Shown: positions 7,496-16,306, counted from the stretch's first letter. The stretch: DNA of 37,896 nt from Planctomycetota bacterium (GCA_028823345.1 JAPKBR010000033.1:1-37896), one strand, 5' to 3'. Notes: a model not told the origin generated them from the sequence alone. Numbers and translations are program-made.

Positions 7496-8788
7496 TCAAG
7501 ATTCGATAATGGTGAACATCAGGACCGCCTCGCAGACAACCTTGTTGGCCACCAAGCCGCGGCCGCGACATTGAACGGTGTCACCCTTAATGCGGGTGGT
7601 TTCGACTTCGAGTCGCAGCTGATCGCCGGGGGTCACGCCGCCTCGCAGCTTGACCTTGTCCAAGGACCAAAGCACCGCCAACTTGCCCGAGTACTCAAGC
7701 CTGCGCAAGAGAAGCATTCCGGCCAATTGCGCCATGGCCTCAAGCTGCAAGACCCCGGGCATCAGGGGCCTTTCGGGGAAGTGTCCCTGGAAGAAAGGCT
7801 CGTTGATGCTCACGTTCTTGATCGCCACCGCACGCTTGTAGCCCTCTACCTCGATCACCCGGTCGATGAGCAAGAACGGATAGCGGTGGGGCAGCATCTT
7901 GATGATCTCGCGAATGTCCATGCCGGAATCGCGTTCCACGAGGCCCCCGGTCTCCTGGTCTTGCATCAGATCCAGGAGCCGTTCCACCAACCGAGCATTG
8001 GTGCTGTGACCTGACTTGGTGGCGATCACCTGGGCCTTGAGGTCAGCGCCCAGCAAAGAAAGGTCCCCCAGCAGATCGAGCATCTTGTGGCGCACGGGTT
8101 CGTCCGGCAGGCGTTGCGCCGTGTCCGGGTCACCGAGCACCACAGTGTTCTCGCGGGTGGCTCCCTTGCCGAACCCGGCAGCCTGCAGGGCTTCCACTTC
8201 GGATGCCAAGCAAAAAGTTCGCGCCGGGGCGAGTTGCTCGGCGAAGGTCTCCGGGGTCACCTTCATGCTGAACACGCCACCCGTCACTTCAGGGTCATCG
8301 AAGCTAGCCACATACTGCAGAGAAAGCTCCTCGCCGCCATTGGGAAGAGCCACCAGGGTGGCGTCCCCATCACGTACAAAGATGGGCTCTCCCAGGATCA
8401 GAACTTTGGCGTCCTGTTTCTGCTCGGTGGCCACTGCCTTTTGCAGCAACTCCACGAATGGCTTCGCGCTTCCGTCGGCGCCGGGGAATTCCGCGCCGTC
8501 CATTTCGACCCGCAAGTTGTCGATTCCAAGACCTCTGCAAGCGGCCAAGAAGTGCTCGATTGTCTCCACCACGACTCCCTCGCGCTTCAACTGGGTGCGA
8601 CGTTCGCGTAGGGAGTGATAGCGAATGTGGGCCGGGATAGTCGGGGCATCCTCAAGGTCTGTGCGCACGAACTCAATGCCATAGTCAATGGGAGCGGGGA
8701 GCACGCGCACGTGGACCTCTTCCCCTGAGTGCAGGCCGATGCCGCTGATCTCCACCGACGTCTTCAAGGTTTGCTGCTTGCGGCTCAT
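7496..8788 (-). CDS. lpxC/fabZ: Bifunctional LpxC deacetylase / FabZ dehydratase fusion
   Basis: One 430-residue chain carries two enzymes. Residues 1 to about 280 are LpxC, the zinc deacetylase that commits UDP-GlcNAc intermediates to lipid A. Its Zn ligands are visible as His79 (TIEHFLAA), His234 and Asp238 (RHKMLDLLGDL), with His261 in KSGHSTNA. Residues about 288-430 are FabZ, the 3-hydroxyacyl-ACP dehydratase, with LPHRYPFLLIDR (catalytic His301) and PGVLQLEAMAQ (Glu350). Both halves look active. The same fusion is known from Bacteroidota and relatives. The start ATG overlaps the lpxD stop codon (ATGA), indicating translational coupling. Combining the two enzymes may balance fatty acid elongation against lipid A synthesis, but that is inference. 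Confidence 0.96.
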   Translation of the reverse strand: MSRKQQTLKTSVEISGIGLHSGEEVHVRVLPAPIDYGIEFVRTDLEDAPTIPAHIRYHSLRERRTQLKREGVVVETIEHFLAACRGLGIDNLRVEMDGAEFPGADGSAKPFVELLQKAVATEQKQDAKVLILGEPIFVRDGDATLVALPNGGEELSLQYVASFDDPEVTGGVFSMKVTPETFAEQLAPARTFCLASEVEALQAAGFGKGATRENTVVLGDPDTAQRLPDEPVRHKMLDLLGDLSLLGADLKAQVIATKSGHSTNARLVERLLDLMQDQETGGLVERDSGMDIREIIKMLPHRYPFLLIDRVIEVEGYKRAVAIKNVSINEPFFQGHFPERPLMPGVLQLEAMAQLAGMLLLRRLEYSGKLAVLWSLDKVKLRGGVTPGDQLRLEVETTRIKGDTVQCRGRGLVANKVVCEAVLMFTIIES

Positions 8789-9831
8789 CGTGATTGTTCC
8801 TCCAGTTCTGCCAGGCGGGTCTCTAGGTCCCGAATGTGCTTGCGCATTTCATGCAGCCGCGGGGCTACGCGTAAATTCCGGATAGCGGTTTTTTTCTCAT
8901 GGGCGGGCACGCCAAAGACCTCGGAACCCGCGGGGATATCGTCGAAAACCCGCGATCCGCCCCCGACCTGGACCCCATCACCCAGGGTCCGATGACCGTT
9001 GATCCCCACCTGGCCCGCCACGATAACCCACTTGCCCAAGTGAGCGGATCCGGCAATTCCTACCTGACCAAGGACCAGGCTGTGGTCTCCGATTTGAACG
9101 TTGTGTGCCACGTGCACAAGGTTGTCGAGCTTGACACCGTCCCCCATGCGCGTAGCTCCGATCCGTGCGCAGTCCACCGCGCAGTTGGCGCCGATGTCCA
9201 CGCGATCGCCAAGCTCCACGATGCCACTTTGGGGTACGGGCTGCCAGCCCTCGGGAGTGGCGTCATAGCCAAAGCCTCGGCTGCCTAGGACGACACCTGC
9301 TTCCAGCACGCATTGCTCACCGATCCGAACGAAGGGATAGAGGACGACCCGCGGGTGCAACTCGCTGCCCGCGCCGACTTGTGCCCCTTCCCCCACGATC
9401 ACCCCGGCGTGCAAGATGACACCCGCATGCAGGACAGCCTCTGGTCCCACCACGCAGAAAGGTCCCACGCTCACGTCCGCGGCGACGGTTGCGCTGGGGT
9501 CCACCACAGCATTGGGGTGCACGCCTACCGCGGGGGGGCGAGCCGTGGAAGCAAGGGCCGCGGCCGCCTGGGTCATGGCTGTGGAAGGATCCGTCACTCT
9601 CAAGAGCGCTGGCCCATCCCCGGGGCCGGGGGCCGGATGGTCGGTCCCCACCAACACGGCGGCAGCTTGGGTGCCTGCAAGTTGGTCTACGTAACGCGGA
9701 TCGGCGAGAAAACTAATGTCGCTTGCGCTGGCGTCGAGGAGAGCCTCGGCCCCGGTCACGGAATGAGCAGGATCTCCGGTCAGGGTGCCTCCCACAAGGG
9801 AGGCGATCTCAGCAAGGGTCATTGAAGTCAT
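8785..9831 (-). CDS. lpxD: UDP-3-O-acyl-glucosamine N-acyltransferase
   Basis: Third step of lipid A synthesis: N-acylation of UDP-3-O-acyl-glucosamine. The 348-residue protein has an N-terminal uridine-binding domain (TLAEIASLVGG ... DISFLADPRY). A left-handed beta-helix of hexapeptide repeats follows, with the catalytic His243 in NLVHVAHNVQIG and a GINGHRTLGDGV turn. The C-terminal coiled helix is EMRKHIRDLETRLAELEE. I prefer the ATG at 9831 because it gives the usual family length. An upstream in-frame GTG at 9930 would add 33 basic residues with no counterpart in known LpxD. No clear Shine-Dalgarno supports either start. Its stop overlaps the start of lpxC-fabZ. Confidence 0.94.
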   Translation of the reverse strand: MTSMTLAEIASLVGGTLTGDPAHSVTGAEALLDASASDISFLADPRYVDQLAGTQAAAVLVGTDHPAPGPGDGPALLRVTDPSTAMTQAAAALASTARPPAVGVHPNAVVDPSATVAADVSVGPFCVVGPEAVLHAGVILHAGVIVGEGAQVGAGSELHPRVVLYPFVRIGEQCVLEAGVVLGSRGFGYDATPEGWQPVPQSGIVELGDRVDIGANCAVDCARIGATRMGDGVKLDNLVHVAHNVQIGDHSLVLGQVGIAGSAHLGKWVIVAGQVGINGHRTLGDGVQVGGGSRVFDDIPAGSEVFGVPAHEKKTAIRNLRVAPRLHEMRKHIRDLETRLAELEEQSR

Positions 9832-9920
9832 GTGGGGCCCGGTAAAAAGAAGGGGGACCCTTCGTTGCCTACGGTGCGGCAACGGGGGAAGAGTGGCGAC
9901 ACGGAAGCATCGCCGCCATG

Positions 9921-9949
9921 ATTTAGCCACCCGAGGGGCGGTTTGTCAA
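9921..9949 (-). promoter_or_regulatory. Candidate internal promoter for the lpxD-lpxC/fabZ-lpxA-ileS genes
   Basis: On the minus strand a perfect -35 hexamer TTGACA (9949-9944) overlaps the bamA stop codon. A weak -10 (CTAAAT or TAAATC) lies 17-18 nt further on. The 114-bp spacer between the bamA stop and the preferred lpxD start leaves room for a 5' leader. The -10 matches only three of six bases, so this is a modest candidate. Confidence 0.35.
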
Positions 9950-12528
9950 CGCAGGGACAGGCTGAAGGAGAAGACTTGGAGGGCATCCCCCTCCCCCTCG
10001 AGCAGGGGCCATCCCAAGTTGAAAGAAATGGGGATCGGGCGCACCATGGCGAAGCTGAGGCCATAGGAGACCCGCAGCTCATCCATATCCAAATCCCAGG
10101 CGTTGGGGTCCAGCACGCCAAAGTCCACAAAGGGGCCTCCGCGGAACATCTCGGCCTTGCGCGAGGTCCCCGGGATCGGCGTGGAAAACAGGGGCCAGCG
10201 CACTTCCACCGAGCCGTATGCCATGGTCTCCCCGCCAAGGGCTATTCCCCCTTCGTTCGGGCCCACGCCCCGGAAGTCGAAGCCACGCAGGCGCCGGGTG
10301 CCGCCCAAGAACCAACGCTCGGAGTAATGGGCTTCTTCCGATTTCCCCAGAGGGGCCGCGATTCCCGCCCCCGCTTCAATCACAAGCACGGGATCCACCT
10401 CGCTGACGGACTCGCCCAACTCGAAGTACTGCTCGAAGCGCCCCTCGAACTTAAGTAGATCCTGATCCCCTCCGAAGGGTCCGCCGAAGTAGGTCAAGTC
10501 CGCGTGGGCAGAAGTCCCATCCCGCGGCATGCTGCGATTGTCCAATTGACTCCACAAGAGGCGCATGCTGACACCTATGAAGGTCGTATCCGGGGAACTG
10601 TCCAGAAGCGTGCTGGGCAAGACTCCACCTTCTAGGTCGGAGAGCTTGACGCGCTGCCAAACCGGCCCAAAACGCAAACTGAGATCACCTTGACCAAAGC
10701 GCCGAGTCGTGTCTAACTTCAGGTGAGTACGATCCTCATTATGCGAAGTGTAGATCCGATCGCGGTTGAGGGCTTCCACTGCAATTCCCCAGCGGTCAAA
10801 GTGATCACTGAAGATGTCCGGGTGGCGATAGGCAAAGCGCCAGAAACTGACTCGGGAACCGGGGGAAAGGTTAATCTCCATGGATTCGCCATTGCCGTGA
10901 AATGCCTCTCGACGGTAGATCTCACCCGGGGCTGCGAACAACCCCGTAGGCAATGCCGAGTGGTCAAAGTTGCTGTGGCTCAGGGAAATCAAACCCACCA
11001 AGCCGCTGTCCGACGCGACCCCTCCCTGCAACTGAAAGTCCACAACCCGCCCCTCTTCAACCTCGTACTCAATATCGATCACGCCTGGATCGCCGCTCAC
11101 CTCCCGAAAGCGATAGGTTGGGGGCTTATGATCGGGATCCTGGCGATCAAGGAAATATCCCAGTCCACGAATCCGCTGCAGGGACCGCTCAATTTCTTTT
11201 AGATCGGCGGTTTCCCCTGGCAGGATGCTGATCTCGCGCCGCACCACATCGTCGTGGGTGTTGGTGTTGCCAGCGATTTCCACGGCACGCACCGTGCGCG
11301 GCCGGCCCTGGACGAGTTTGAGCGTGATGTGCACTTCCGCCCTGAGGGGGTCGAGCAGGACATCGGCGGGCAAGGTGCGAAAGCCGTCAGCCTCTGCTGG
11401 GTTCACGAAGAATGCGGCGGCTAGGTAGCCACGCTCGCCGTAGTAACGCTGGAGGGCCGAGCGATCATGGCTGCGACGGGCAGAGTCAAAGGGAGTACCG
11501 GCCTTGAGCTCGATCTCGGCCATCAGGTCGGCCTTGGGGAAGACAAAAGGCACAATCCGTTCGACTCGCTCTCCATCCGCTTCCTGATCGACCTCCACGG
11601 CCACCAAGTCCACGCTGGCCACCATGTATTGGGGGCCCTCGTCCACATGGATCACGACTTCGACCTTGTTCCGGAGATCATTGAACTGAAGAGGCTCCAG
11701 TTGCACCTCTGCATCGAGCCAGCCCCCGTTACGGTAGACCTGGCGCATAGCAACCAAATCAGCCTGCATTTCTTCTTCGACGAAAACCGATCCAAACCAG
11801 GAGAATGGTCCGCGCCCGGTGACCTTGGGAGAAGACATTTCCCGCAGCCCCCCTTTCCAGAAAAGAAAGCCCGCATCCGGCAGACTATCGTTGCCCACGA
11901 TGTCCACGTTGACGCAGCGCACCTTCGGACCCTCGCGAATCACAAAAACCAGATCCCGCACGCGCTTGCCCGGCAAGGGGTCGGAAGCAACCCAAGAAAC
12001 CCCGACAAAGTGGAACCCCGCGCGACGATAGCCTTCGGCAATGCGCTGCACGACTCCGTCAGCTTCGTGTAGGTACAATTCGCTGCGGTCGATCAGCCCC
12101 GCCCATTCGCGAATTTGCTCCTCATCGAAACTGGCGTTGCCAATAAAGCTCGGCTCTAAGTCCACCTCGAATTCGAGGATCATGATCTCTAGAAGGACGC
12201 CGCCAGGGACCTCTTCGGGCAGGATGCGCTGGACGAATAGGCCGTAGTCGCGAAAGAGTGAGGCCACCCGCTGCTCCCGCTGCATGGGCTGCAGGGGTTT
12301 GCCGATTTCGAGCCCCAGAGCCTCAAGCACCACATCGTCGGGGAAAGTGTCCAAACCCACAAATTTCACAGACTGCAAGATCGGACCGTCATTCACCCCA
12401 GGGTCCAAATCCTGGAGCGGAGCAGCCCCGAGAGTACCCACGGGGGAAATGAGCCACAAGATAAGGGCCGCCACGAGAGTGCGAGACTGCGCGGATAGAC
12501 ATCTGTGGCCTTGGATTAAGTGTGCCAT
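9946..12528 (-). CDS. bamA: Outer-membrane protein assembly factor, Omp85 family (BamA)
   Basis: Omp85 protein that folds and inserts beta-barrel proteins into the outer membrane. The 860-residue chain starts with a signal peptide (hydrophobic LVAALILWLISPVG, likely cut after GAA). It continues with a series of POTRA-like domains (for example ILQSVKFVGLDTFPDDVV, RCVNVDIVGNDSLPDAG, VRAVEIAGNTNTHDDVVRR) and ends in a 16-strand-type barrel with the conserved RRLRGFDF loop motif (Arg748, Gly749, Phe750). The last residues are FSFSLSLR, so the usual terminal aromatic residue is missing. I chose ATG at 12528. A TTG at 12558 would overlap the dnaB stop and add ten residues; neither start has a Shine-Dalgarno. 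No skp/ompH gene lies between bamA and lpxD, unlike in Proteobacteria. Confidence 0.93.
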   Translation of the reverse strand: MAHLIQGHRCLSAQSRTLVAALILWLISPVGTLGAAPLQDLDPGVNDGPILQSVKFVGLDTFPDDVVLEALGLEIGKPLQPMQREQRVASLFRDYGLFVQRILPEEVPGGVLLEIMILEFEVDLEPSFIGNASFDEEQIREWAGLIDRSELYLHEADGVVQRIAEGYRRAGFHFVGVSWVASDPLPGKRVRDLVFVIREGPKVRCVNVDIVGNDSLPDAGFLFWKGGLREMSSPKVTGRGPFSWFGSVFVEEEMQADLVAMRQVYRNGGWLDAEVQLEPLQFNDLRNKVEVVIHVDEGPQYMVASVDLVAVEVDQEADGERVERIVPFVFPKADLMAEIELKAGTPFDSARRSHDRSALQRYYGERGYLAAAFFVNPAEADGFRTLPADVLLDPLRAEVHITLKLVQGRPRTVRAVEIAGNTNTHDDVVRREISILPGETADLKEIERSLQRIRGLGYFLDRQDPDHKPPTYRFREVSGDPGVIDIEYEVEEGRVVDFQLQGGVASDSGLVGLISLSHSNFDHSALPTGLFAAPGEIYRREAFHGNGESMEINLSPGSRVSFWRFAYRHPDIFSDHFDRWGIAVEALNRDRIYTSHNEDRTHLKLDTTRRFGQGDLSLRFGPVWQRVKLSDLEGGVLPSTLLDSSPDTTFIGVSMRLLWSQLDNRSMPRDGTSAHADLTYFGGPFGGDQDLLKFEGRFEQYFELGESVSEVDPVLVIEAGAGIAAPLGKSEEAHYSERWFLGGTRRLRGFDFRGVGPNEGGIALGGETMAYGSVEVRWPLFSTPIPGTSRKAEMFRGGPFVDFGVLDPNAWDLDMDELRVSYGLSFAMVRPIPISFNLGWPLLEGEGDALQVFSFSLSLR

Positions 12529-12554
12529 GAAAAGCGGTCTAAAAAAGCGAGCGG

Positions 12555-13934
12555 TCAAATCTGAAGGGCTTCCACCGTGGAGGGAGCCATATTTTCGAAC
12601 CGCAGGATCGAGCCCTTGAACTGTAGGTCCACGTTTCCCGTGGGGCCATTACGCTGCTTGGCCACGATCACTTCGGCCTTGCCCTTGTTCTCTTCGGTAG
12701 CAGCGTAGTACTCGGCCCGGTAGAGCATCATGACCACGTCCGCGTCCTGCTCGATGGAACCCGATTCACGCAGGTCCGAGAGCAACGGGCGCTTATCCTC
12801 GCGGGACTCCACCCCACGGGAAAGCTGAGAGAGGGCCAACACAGGGACCTCCAACTCGCGACCGAGCTCTTTCAATGATCGTGAAATTAAACTGATCTCT
12901 TGCTGACGGTTCTCGGCCTTTGCACCCATCAACTGCATATAGTCAATCACGATCATGTCGAGGCCCTGCTTGTGCTTCACCCGCCGTGCGCGACTGCGCA
13001 GGGCCATCACCGAAAGTCCCGGGGTGTCGTCAATCAACAGTTTTGAAGCCTCTAGCTCACCGGCTGCCCGGGTCAGGTCCTGGTAGGAGTTCGTGTCAAT
13101 CTTGCCCGAGCGCAATCGGTGGGCGTCCACCCGGGCGCGAGAGCAGAGCATGCGCTGAACGATGGAAAGGCTGCCCATCTCAAGGCTGAAAAACAACACC
13201 ACCGGCGGCTTCTCAAGGTGCGCAGGAGGGTTGAGCGTCACGTGCTCCATGATGTTCAATACAAATGCCGTTTTGCCCATGGAGGGGCGCGCTGCAATCA
13301 CGGTCAACTCACCCGGATTGAATCCACCGAGCATGTCGTCGAGGTCATAGAAACCACTGGGCAAACCCGTCAGCTCACCGCGGCCTGACTGTTGATCGAT
13401 TTTCTGAAAGACCCCCGTCAGGAGATCCCCCATGTTCTTAGCTCCGGATGGGTCGCGTCCCTCAGAGACCCCAAAGACGTTGCTCTCGCATTCGTCGCAG
13501 AGAGCACGCACGCTCTCCCCATCGGGGGGAGTTTGGCGCGCCGACTCGATGCCCTCGCCCAGAATGGAAATCAGGTTGCGCAGGGTGGCGAGGTGTCCCA
13601 CCAGTCCCGCGTGCTTGGTGACATTCTCCCACCCAAAGGCCTCGGGCAGTAACTCGCTCAAGTACTCGCTGCCTCCCACATCTCCCAGCTTGCCCTGGGC
13701 CTTAAGATAAGCCTGCAGGGTGACCACATCGAGAGCCATATTCTTGTCAGAGAGCTCAATCAACGCCTCGTAGATCAAGCCATTGCGCGGGACAAAGAAG
13801 TCCTCGTGCTTGAGCAAAGTCACAACGTCGTGCAGGCGGTCGGGGCGCTGCAAAAGCGCACTCAGAACCTGCCGTTCGGCTTGGTCGTTGTGGGGCGTCG
13901 ATTGCCCGCTCCCGGTCTCTTCAAAGGTCTGCAT
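12555..13934 (-). CDS. dnaB: Replicative DNA helicase
   Basis: Hexameric helicase that unwinds DNA at the replication fork. The 459-residue protein has the N-terminal primase-binding domain (AERQVLSALLQ ... FFVPRNGLIYEALIEL) and the RecA-like C-terminal domain. Walker A is ARPSMGKTA (215-223), and the Walker B region is LDMIVIDYMQLM. Further markers are LSQLSRGVESRED, the arginine-finger region and SGSIEQDADVVMMLYR. No intein interrupts it. I chose the ATG at 13934 because it gives the family length. A longer in-frame ATG at 14012 would start inside a strong hairpin. The gene follows rplI across that hairpin, matching the common rpsF-rpsR-rplI-dnaB gene order. Confidence 0.96.
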   Translation of the reverse strand: MQTFEETGSGQSTPHNDQAERQVLSALLQRPDRLHDVVTLLKHEDFFVPRNGLIYEALIELSDKNMALDVVTLQAYLKAQGKLGDVGGSEYLSELLPEAFGWENVTKHAGLVGHLATLRNLISILGEGIESARQTPPDGESVRALCDECESNVFGVSEGRDPSGAKNMGDLLTGVFQKIDQQSGRGELTGLPSGFYDLDDMLGGFNPGELTVIAARPSMGKTAFVLNIMEHVTLNPPAHLEKPPVVLFFSLEMGSLSIVQRMLCSRARVDAHRLRSGKIDTNSYQDLTRAAGELEASKLLIDDTPGLSVMALRSRARRVKHKQGLDMIVIDYMQLMGAKAENRQQEISLISRSLKELGRELEVPVLALSQLSRGVESREDKRPLLSDLRESGSIEQDADVVMMLYRAEYYAATEENKGKAEVIVAKQRNGPTGNVDLQFKGSILRFENMAPSTVEALQI

Positions 13935-14010
13935 GGGTGTCGAAGGATACGGGAATTTGGCCAGAGAGCGAAGCGAAAGACGGGCAAAGGTGTTGTCCAC
14001 AGGAATGCAC

Positions 14011-14048
14011 AACGGGCCCCCGCAACCCTGAGGTCGCGGGGGCCCGTT
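14011..14048 (-). terminator. Strong hairpin between rplI and dnaB
   Basis: Thirteen-base arms AACGGGCCCCCGC (14011-14023) and GCGGGGGCCCGTT (14036-14048) pair perfectly. The 12-nt centre can add three more pairs around a CTGA loop. It sits just after rplI on the minus strand. No T-run follows in that direction, so termination may be partial, lowering dnaB expression relative to the ribosomal protein genes. The role is inferred. Confidence 0.65.
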
Positions 14049-14091
14049 TCGGGCTCATCCCCCAGCGTCTGCGGGGGATTCAGGAGATCGC

Positions 14092-14655
14092 TCAGCCTTC
14101 CTTCGGCGCATCGCCGTCAGGAGCGTCATCAGAGCCCCCTTCGGAGTCCTCAGATTGGGTTTCTTCCCTGACGGGCTCCGGCTCGGGCTCCGGGGCGGGG
14201 TTCTCGGATTCCACAACCACCGTCATGGTGGCAATCAGGCCAGCAAACAGGTGCACGGGCACCTCATGGGTCCCGACCTCCTTGATCGGATGGGCCAGAC
14301 GGATCTTGCCCTCGTCCACGATTACGCCAGCTGCGGCGCTAAGTTCGGCAACCTGGGCGGCGTTGACCGATCCATACAGATGTCCACCGTAGTCGGTCTT
14401 CTGCAGAGTGGTCACGGTCAGGTTGTTGATAGCCTCGGCAATGCCCGCGAGGGCCTGGCGTTGGATACTTTCTTCGGCGTCAACCCGAGTGGCCCGGCGT
14501 GCAATCACGCGCCGGTTCTCGCTTGTGGCAAACACTGCTAGCTTTTGGGGCAGCAGGAAGTTCCAAGCGTAACCGCCGCGCACGGAAACGATGTCTCCGC
14601 AACGGCCGAGGTTTTCTACATGATCCCGAAGGAGAAGTTCAATTTGTTTTCCCAT
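14092..14655 (-). CDS. rplI: Ribosomal protein bL9 with acidic C-terminal tail
   Basis: Large-subunit protein that binds 23S rRNA near the L1 stalk. The 187-residue chain begins MGKQIELLLRDHVENLGRCG and continues with the conserved VRGGYAWNFLLPQKLAV, a long connecting helix, and a C-terminal domain with GHLYGSV and HPIKEVGTHEV. The last 35 or so residues are an acidic Pro/Glu/Asp/Ser tail not found in most L9 proteins. The ATG at 14655 is fixed by AGGAGG at 14665-14670 on the minus strand, overlapping the rpsR stop. It is the last gene of the rpsF-rpsR-rplI group. Confidence 0.96.
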   Translation of the reverse strand: MGKQIELLLRDHVENLGRCGDIVSVRGGYAWNFLLPQKLAVFATSENRRVIARRATRVDAEESIQRQALAGIAEAINNLTVTTLQKTDYGGHLYGSVNAAQVAELSAAAGVIVDEGKIRLAHPIKEVGTHEVPVHLFAGLIATMTVVVESENPAPEPEPEPVREETQSEDSEGGSDDAPDGDAPKEG

Positions 14656-14668
14656 GGTAAGAGCCCTC

Positions 14669-14881
14669 CTAGGCAACGAACGGCAGTAGAGCAAGGTGAC
14701 GGGCGCGCTTAATCGCCTGCTTGAGTTCCTTCTGGCACTGGGTGCAGAAATTGGAACGGCGGCGGGAGACAATTTGGCCTTGAGGGGTAAGGTACTTCCC
14801 GAGATACTCGAGGTCCTTGTAGTTGATTTTGGGATCGTCGCAGTTATTTGATCCGATCGGCAGTGTTTTCTTAATGGGCAT
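14669..14881 (-). CDS. rpsR: Ribosomal protein bS18, cysteine-containing form
   Basis: Small-subunit protein that pairs with S6 on the 30S platform. The 70-residue chain has KINYKDLEYLGKYLTPQGQIV and the hallmark C-terminus KQAIKRARHLALLPFV. Cysteines at residues 14, 46 and 49 (NNCDD and FCTQCQ) suggest the zinc-binding (C+) version of S18. It starts 2 bp after rpsF, with AGGAG 8 nt upstream inside the end of rpsF, so the two are coupled. No ssb gene lies between rpsF and rpsR. Confidence 0.96.
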   Translation of the reverse strand: MPIKKTLPIGSNNCDDPKINYKDLEYLGKYLTPQGQIVSRRRSNFCTQCQKELKQAIKRARHLALLPFVA

Positions 14882-14883
14882 GA

Positions 14884-15501
14884 TCAGGACTCCTGGGGGC
14901 TATCCCCGTCGCTGGTTGCGGTGGTAGTGGCGGCTGCCTCTTCGGGCTTGGGCTCGGACTCCGGCGCGGAATCCGCTTCAGAATCGGGCTTGGCCTCGGA
15001 ATCAGAATCGCTCTTTTCAGCAGATTCGGCCTCCCTCTCAGCTGCCGCTGCTTTAGCGGCATCTTCCTCGTCACGGACGCGCTGACGCTCGCTTTCGCGC
15101 GCTTCGTCGATCTCATCAAAGGCGGTGGGACGCGGACCGTCCGCGGGAGGCGCATCCACCGTGTGGGCGCTATCATCTTCGGCGCTGGCCAGATCGGACT
15201 CCTCTTCAGGAATCTCATCCACCGCAAGGAACAGATAACGCAAGACACTTGCGTTCAGATCCAAGGCGCGCCGCAATTCATCCGAGTGACCATTGGGCAA
15301 CTCGAAGTAGGTCAAGAAGTAGGTTGCTCGCTGATTACCCTTGATGGGGTAAGCCAACGCACGCTCATCCCACCGGCGAGCAGTGTGGATGGTGGCCTCA
15401 TACTTGGTGAGGGTGTCAGTAACAATGGCTTTCGCCTTGCGCCAATCAGCCCGAACAACGTTGTTGTCCAAGAGGATCATGCCTTCATAAATTTGTCCCA
15501 A
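14884..15501 (-). CDS. rpsF: Ribosomal protein bS6 with long acidic C-terminal extension
   Basis: Small-subunit protein that dimerises with S18. The S6 fold occupies about residues 1-105 (QIYEGMILLDNN, RRWDERALAYPIKGNQRATYF, LNASVLRYLFLAVDE). It is followed by about 100 residues of Glu/Asp/Ser/Ala-rich sequence, so the protein (205 residues) is nearly twice the usual length. The start is a TTG at 15501, chosen because AAGGAG (15513-15508) lies 6 nt upstream and because it restores the conserved YEGM beginning. A first ATG would cut into the first beta-strand. Confidence 0.95.
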   Translation of the reverse strand: MGQIYEGMILLDNNVVRADWRKAKAIVTDTLTKYEATIHTARRWDERALAYPIKGNQRATYFLTYFELPNGHSDELRRALDLNASVLRYLFLAVDEIPEEESDLASAEDDSAHTVDAPPADGPRPTAFDEIDEARESERQRVRDEEDAAKAAAAEREAESAEKSDSDSEAKPDSEADSAPESEPKPEEAAATTTATSDGDSPQES

Positions 15502-15507
15502 GGGGGT

Positions 15508-15513
15508 CTCCTT
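15508..15513 (-). promoter_or_regulatory. Shine-Dalgarno that fixes the TTG start of rpsF
   Basis: AAGGAG on the minus strand, 6 nt before TTG at 15501-15499. Few genes in this window have a strong Shine-Dalgarno, so this one is good support for a non-ATG start. The next in-frame ATG is seven codons further in and has no such site. Confidence 0.75.
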
Positions 15514-15557
15514 TGCTTTCGGTAGGGTTGAGCGGCCTTTGAGCAGATGCCCAAAGG

Positions 15558-16184
15558 TCAGCGGTTCCAGCGGCTGTGGAACCGCGTCATGCACCCACTC
15601 AGGTCATTGGTCGTGAGCCAGTCGAGAAAAGCCTCGCCTGCCTCACGCACACTGATCTGAGCCTCCACCTTTTCCTTAGGGGAAAAGGGGGACAGAACAT
15701 GACGCGCCGCGTCGGTTCCCGGGCGACCAATCCCCACTCTCAAGCGGGGAAAACTATTGGTACCCAGGTGTTCAATGATGGATCGCATCCCGTTCTGGCC
15801 TCCGTGCCCCCCATGGGGCCGGATACGCAGCTGGCCGAGTTCCAAGTCCAGGTCGTCGTAGACCACGAAGATGTGGTCAGGGTCGGGCTGGGACTCTCCC
15901 AAAAAGGAGAGCACCGATGCCACGGCCTTGCCGGAGTGGTTCATGAAGGTAGTGGGCTTGATCAGCAGCACGTCGTGAACGGCGCTGTGGGCCCATTCGA
16001 ACCCACGGGCGGTTCGACCTGTGGGACCTTCATGGTCGAGCCCAGCTGCTGCTAGGCGGGATGCAGATTGAAAGAGCAATCCGAGTTCAGCCGCCAGATC
16101 GTCCACCACATGGAAACCCATGTTGTGTCGAGTCCAGTGGTACTCGGACCCGGGGTTACCCAGGCCTACTATCAGGCGGATCAT
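15558..16184 (-). CDS. pth: Peptidyl-tRNA hydrolase
   Basis: Releases tRNA from peptidyl-tRNAs that drop off ribosomes. The 208-residue protein begins MIRLIVGLGNPGSEY and has TRHNMGFHVVD with catalytic His20. It also has KPTTFMNHSGKAV, VVYDDLDLELGQLRI with the conserved Asp, and the GGHGGQNGMRSI glycine-rich loop. Length and motifs are standard for the bacterial Pth family. GGAG lies 8 nt before the ATG. It sits between rplY and rpsF, as in many bacteria, with a 122-bp gap from rplY that holds small GC-rich hairpins. Confidence 0.96.
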   Translation of the reverse strand: MIRLIVGLGNPGSEYHWTRHNMGFHVVDDLAAELGLLFQSASRLAAAGLDHEGPTGRTARGFEWAHSAVHDVLLIKPTTFMNHSGKAVASVLSFLGESQPDPDHIFVVYDDLDLELGQLRIRPHGGHGGQNGMRSIIEHLGTNSFPRLRVGIGRPGTDAARHVLSPFSPKEKVEAQISVREAGEAFLDWLTTNDLSGCMTRFHSRWNR

Positions 16185-16306
16185 AAGGGGAACTCCGGAT
16201 GCCTCCGGCAGGCCGAAGGGCGGAATAGTCTAGCGACAGATCTCAAGAGGGCAAGCCCGGGTCTGGAAACCCCACGCGGGGCACCAGGGGAGCCTGCCCC
16301 TCCAGA

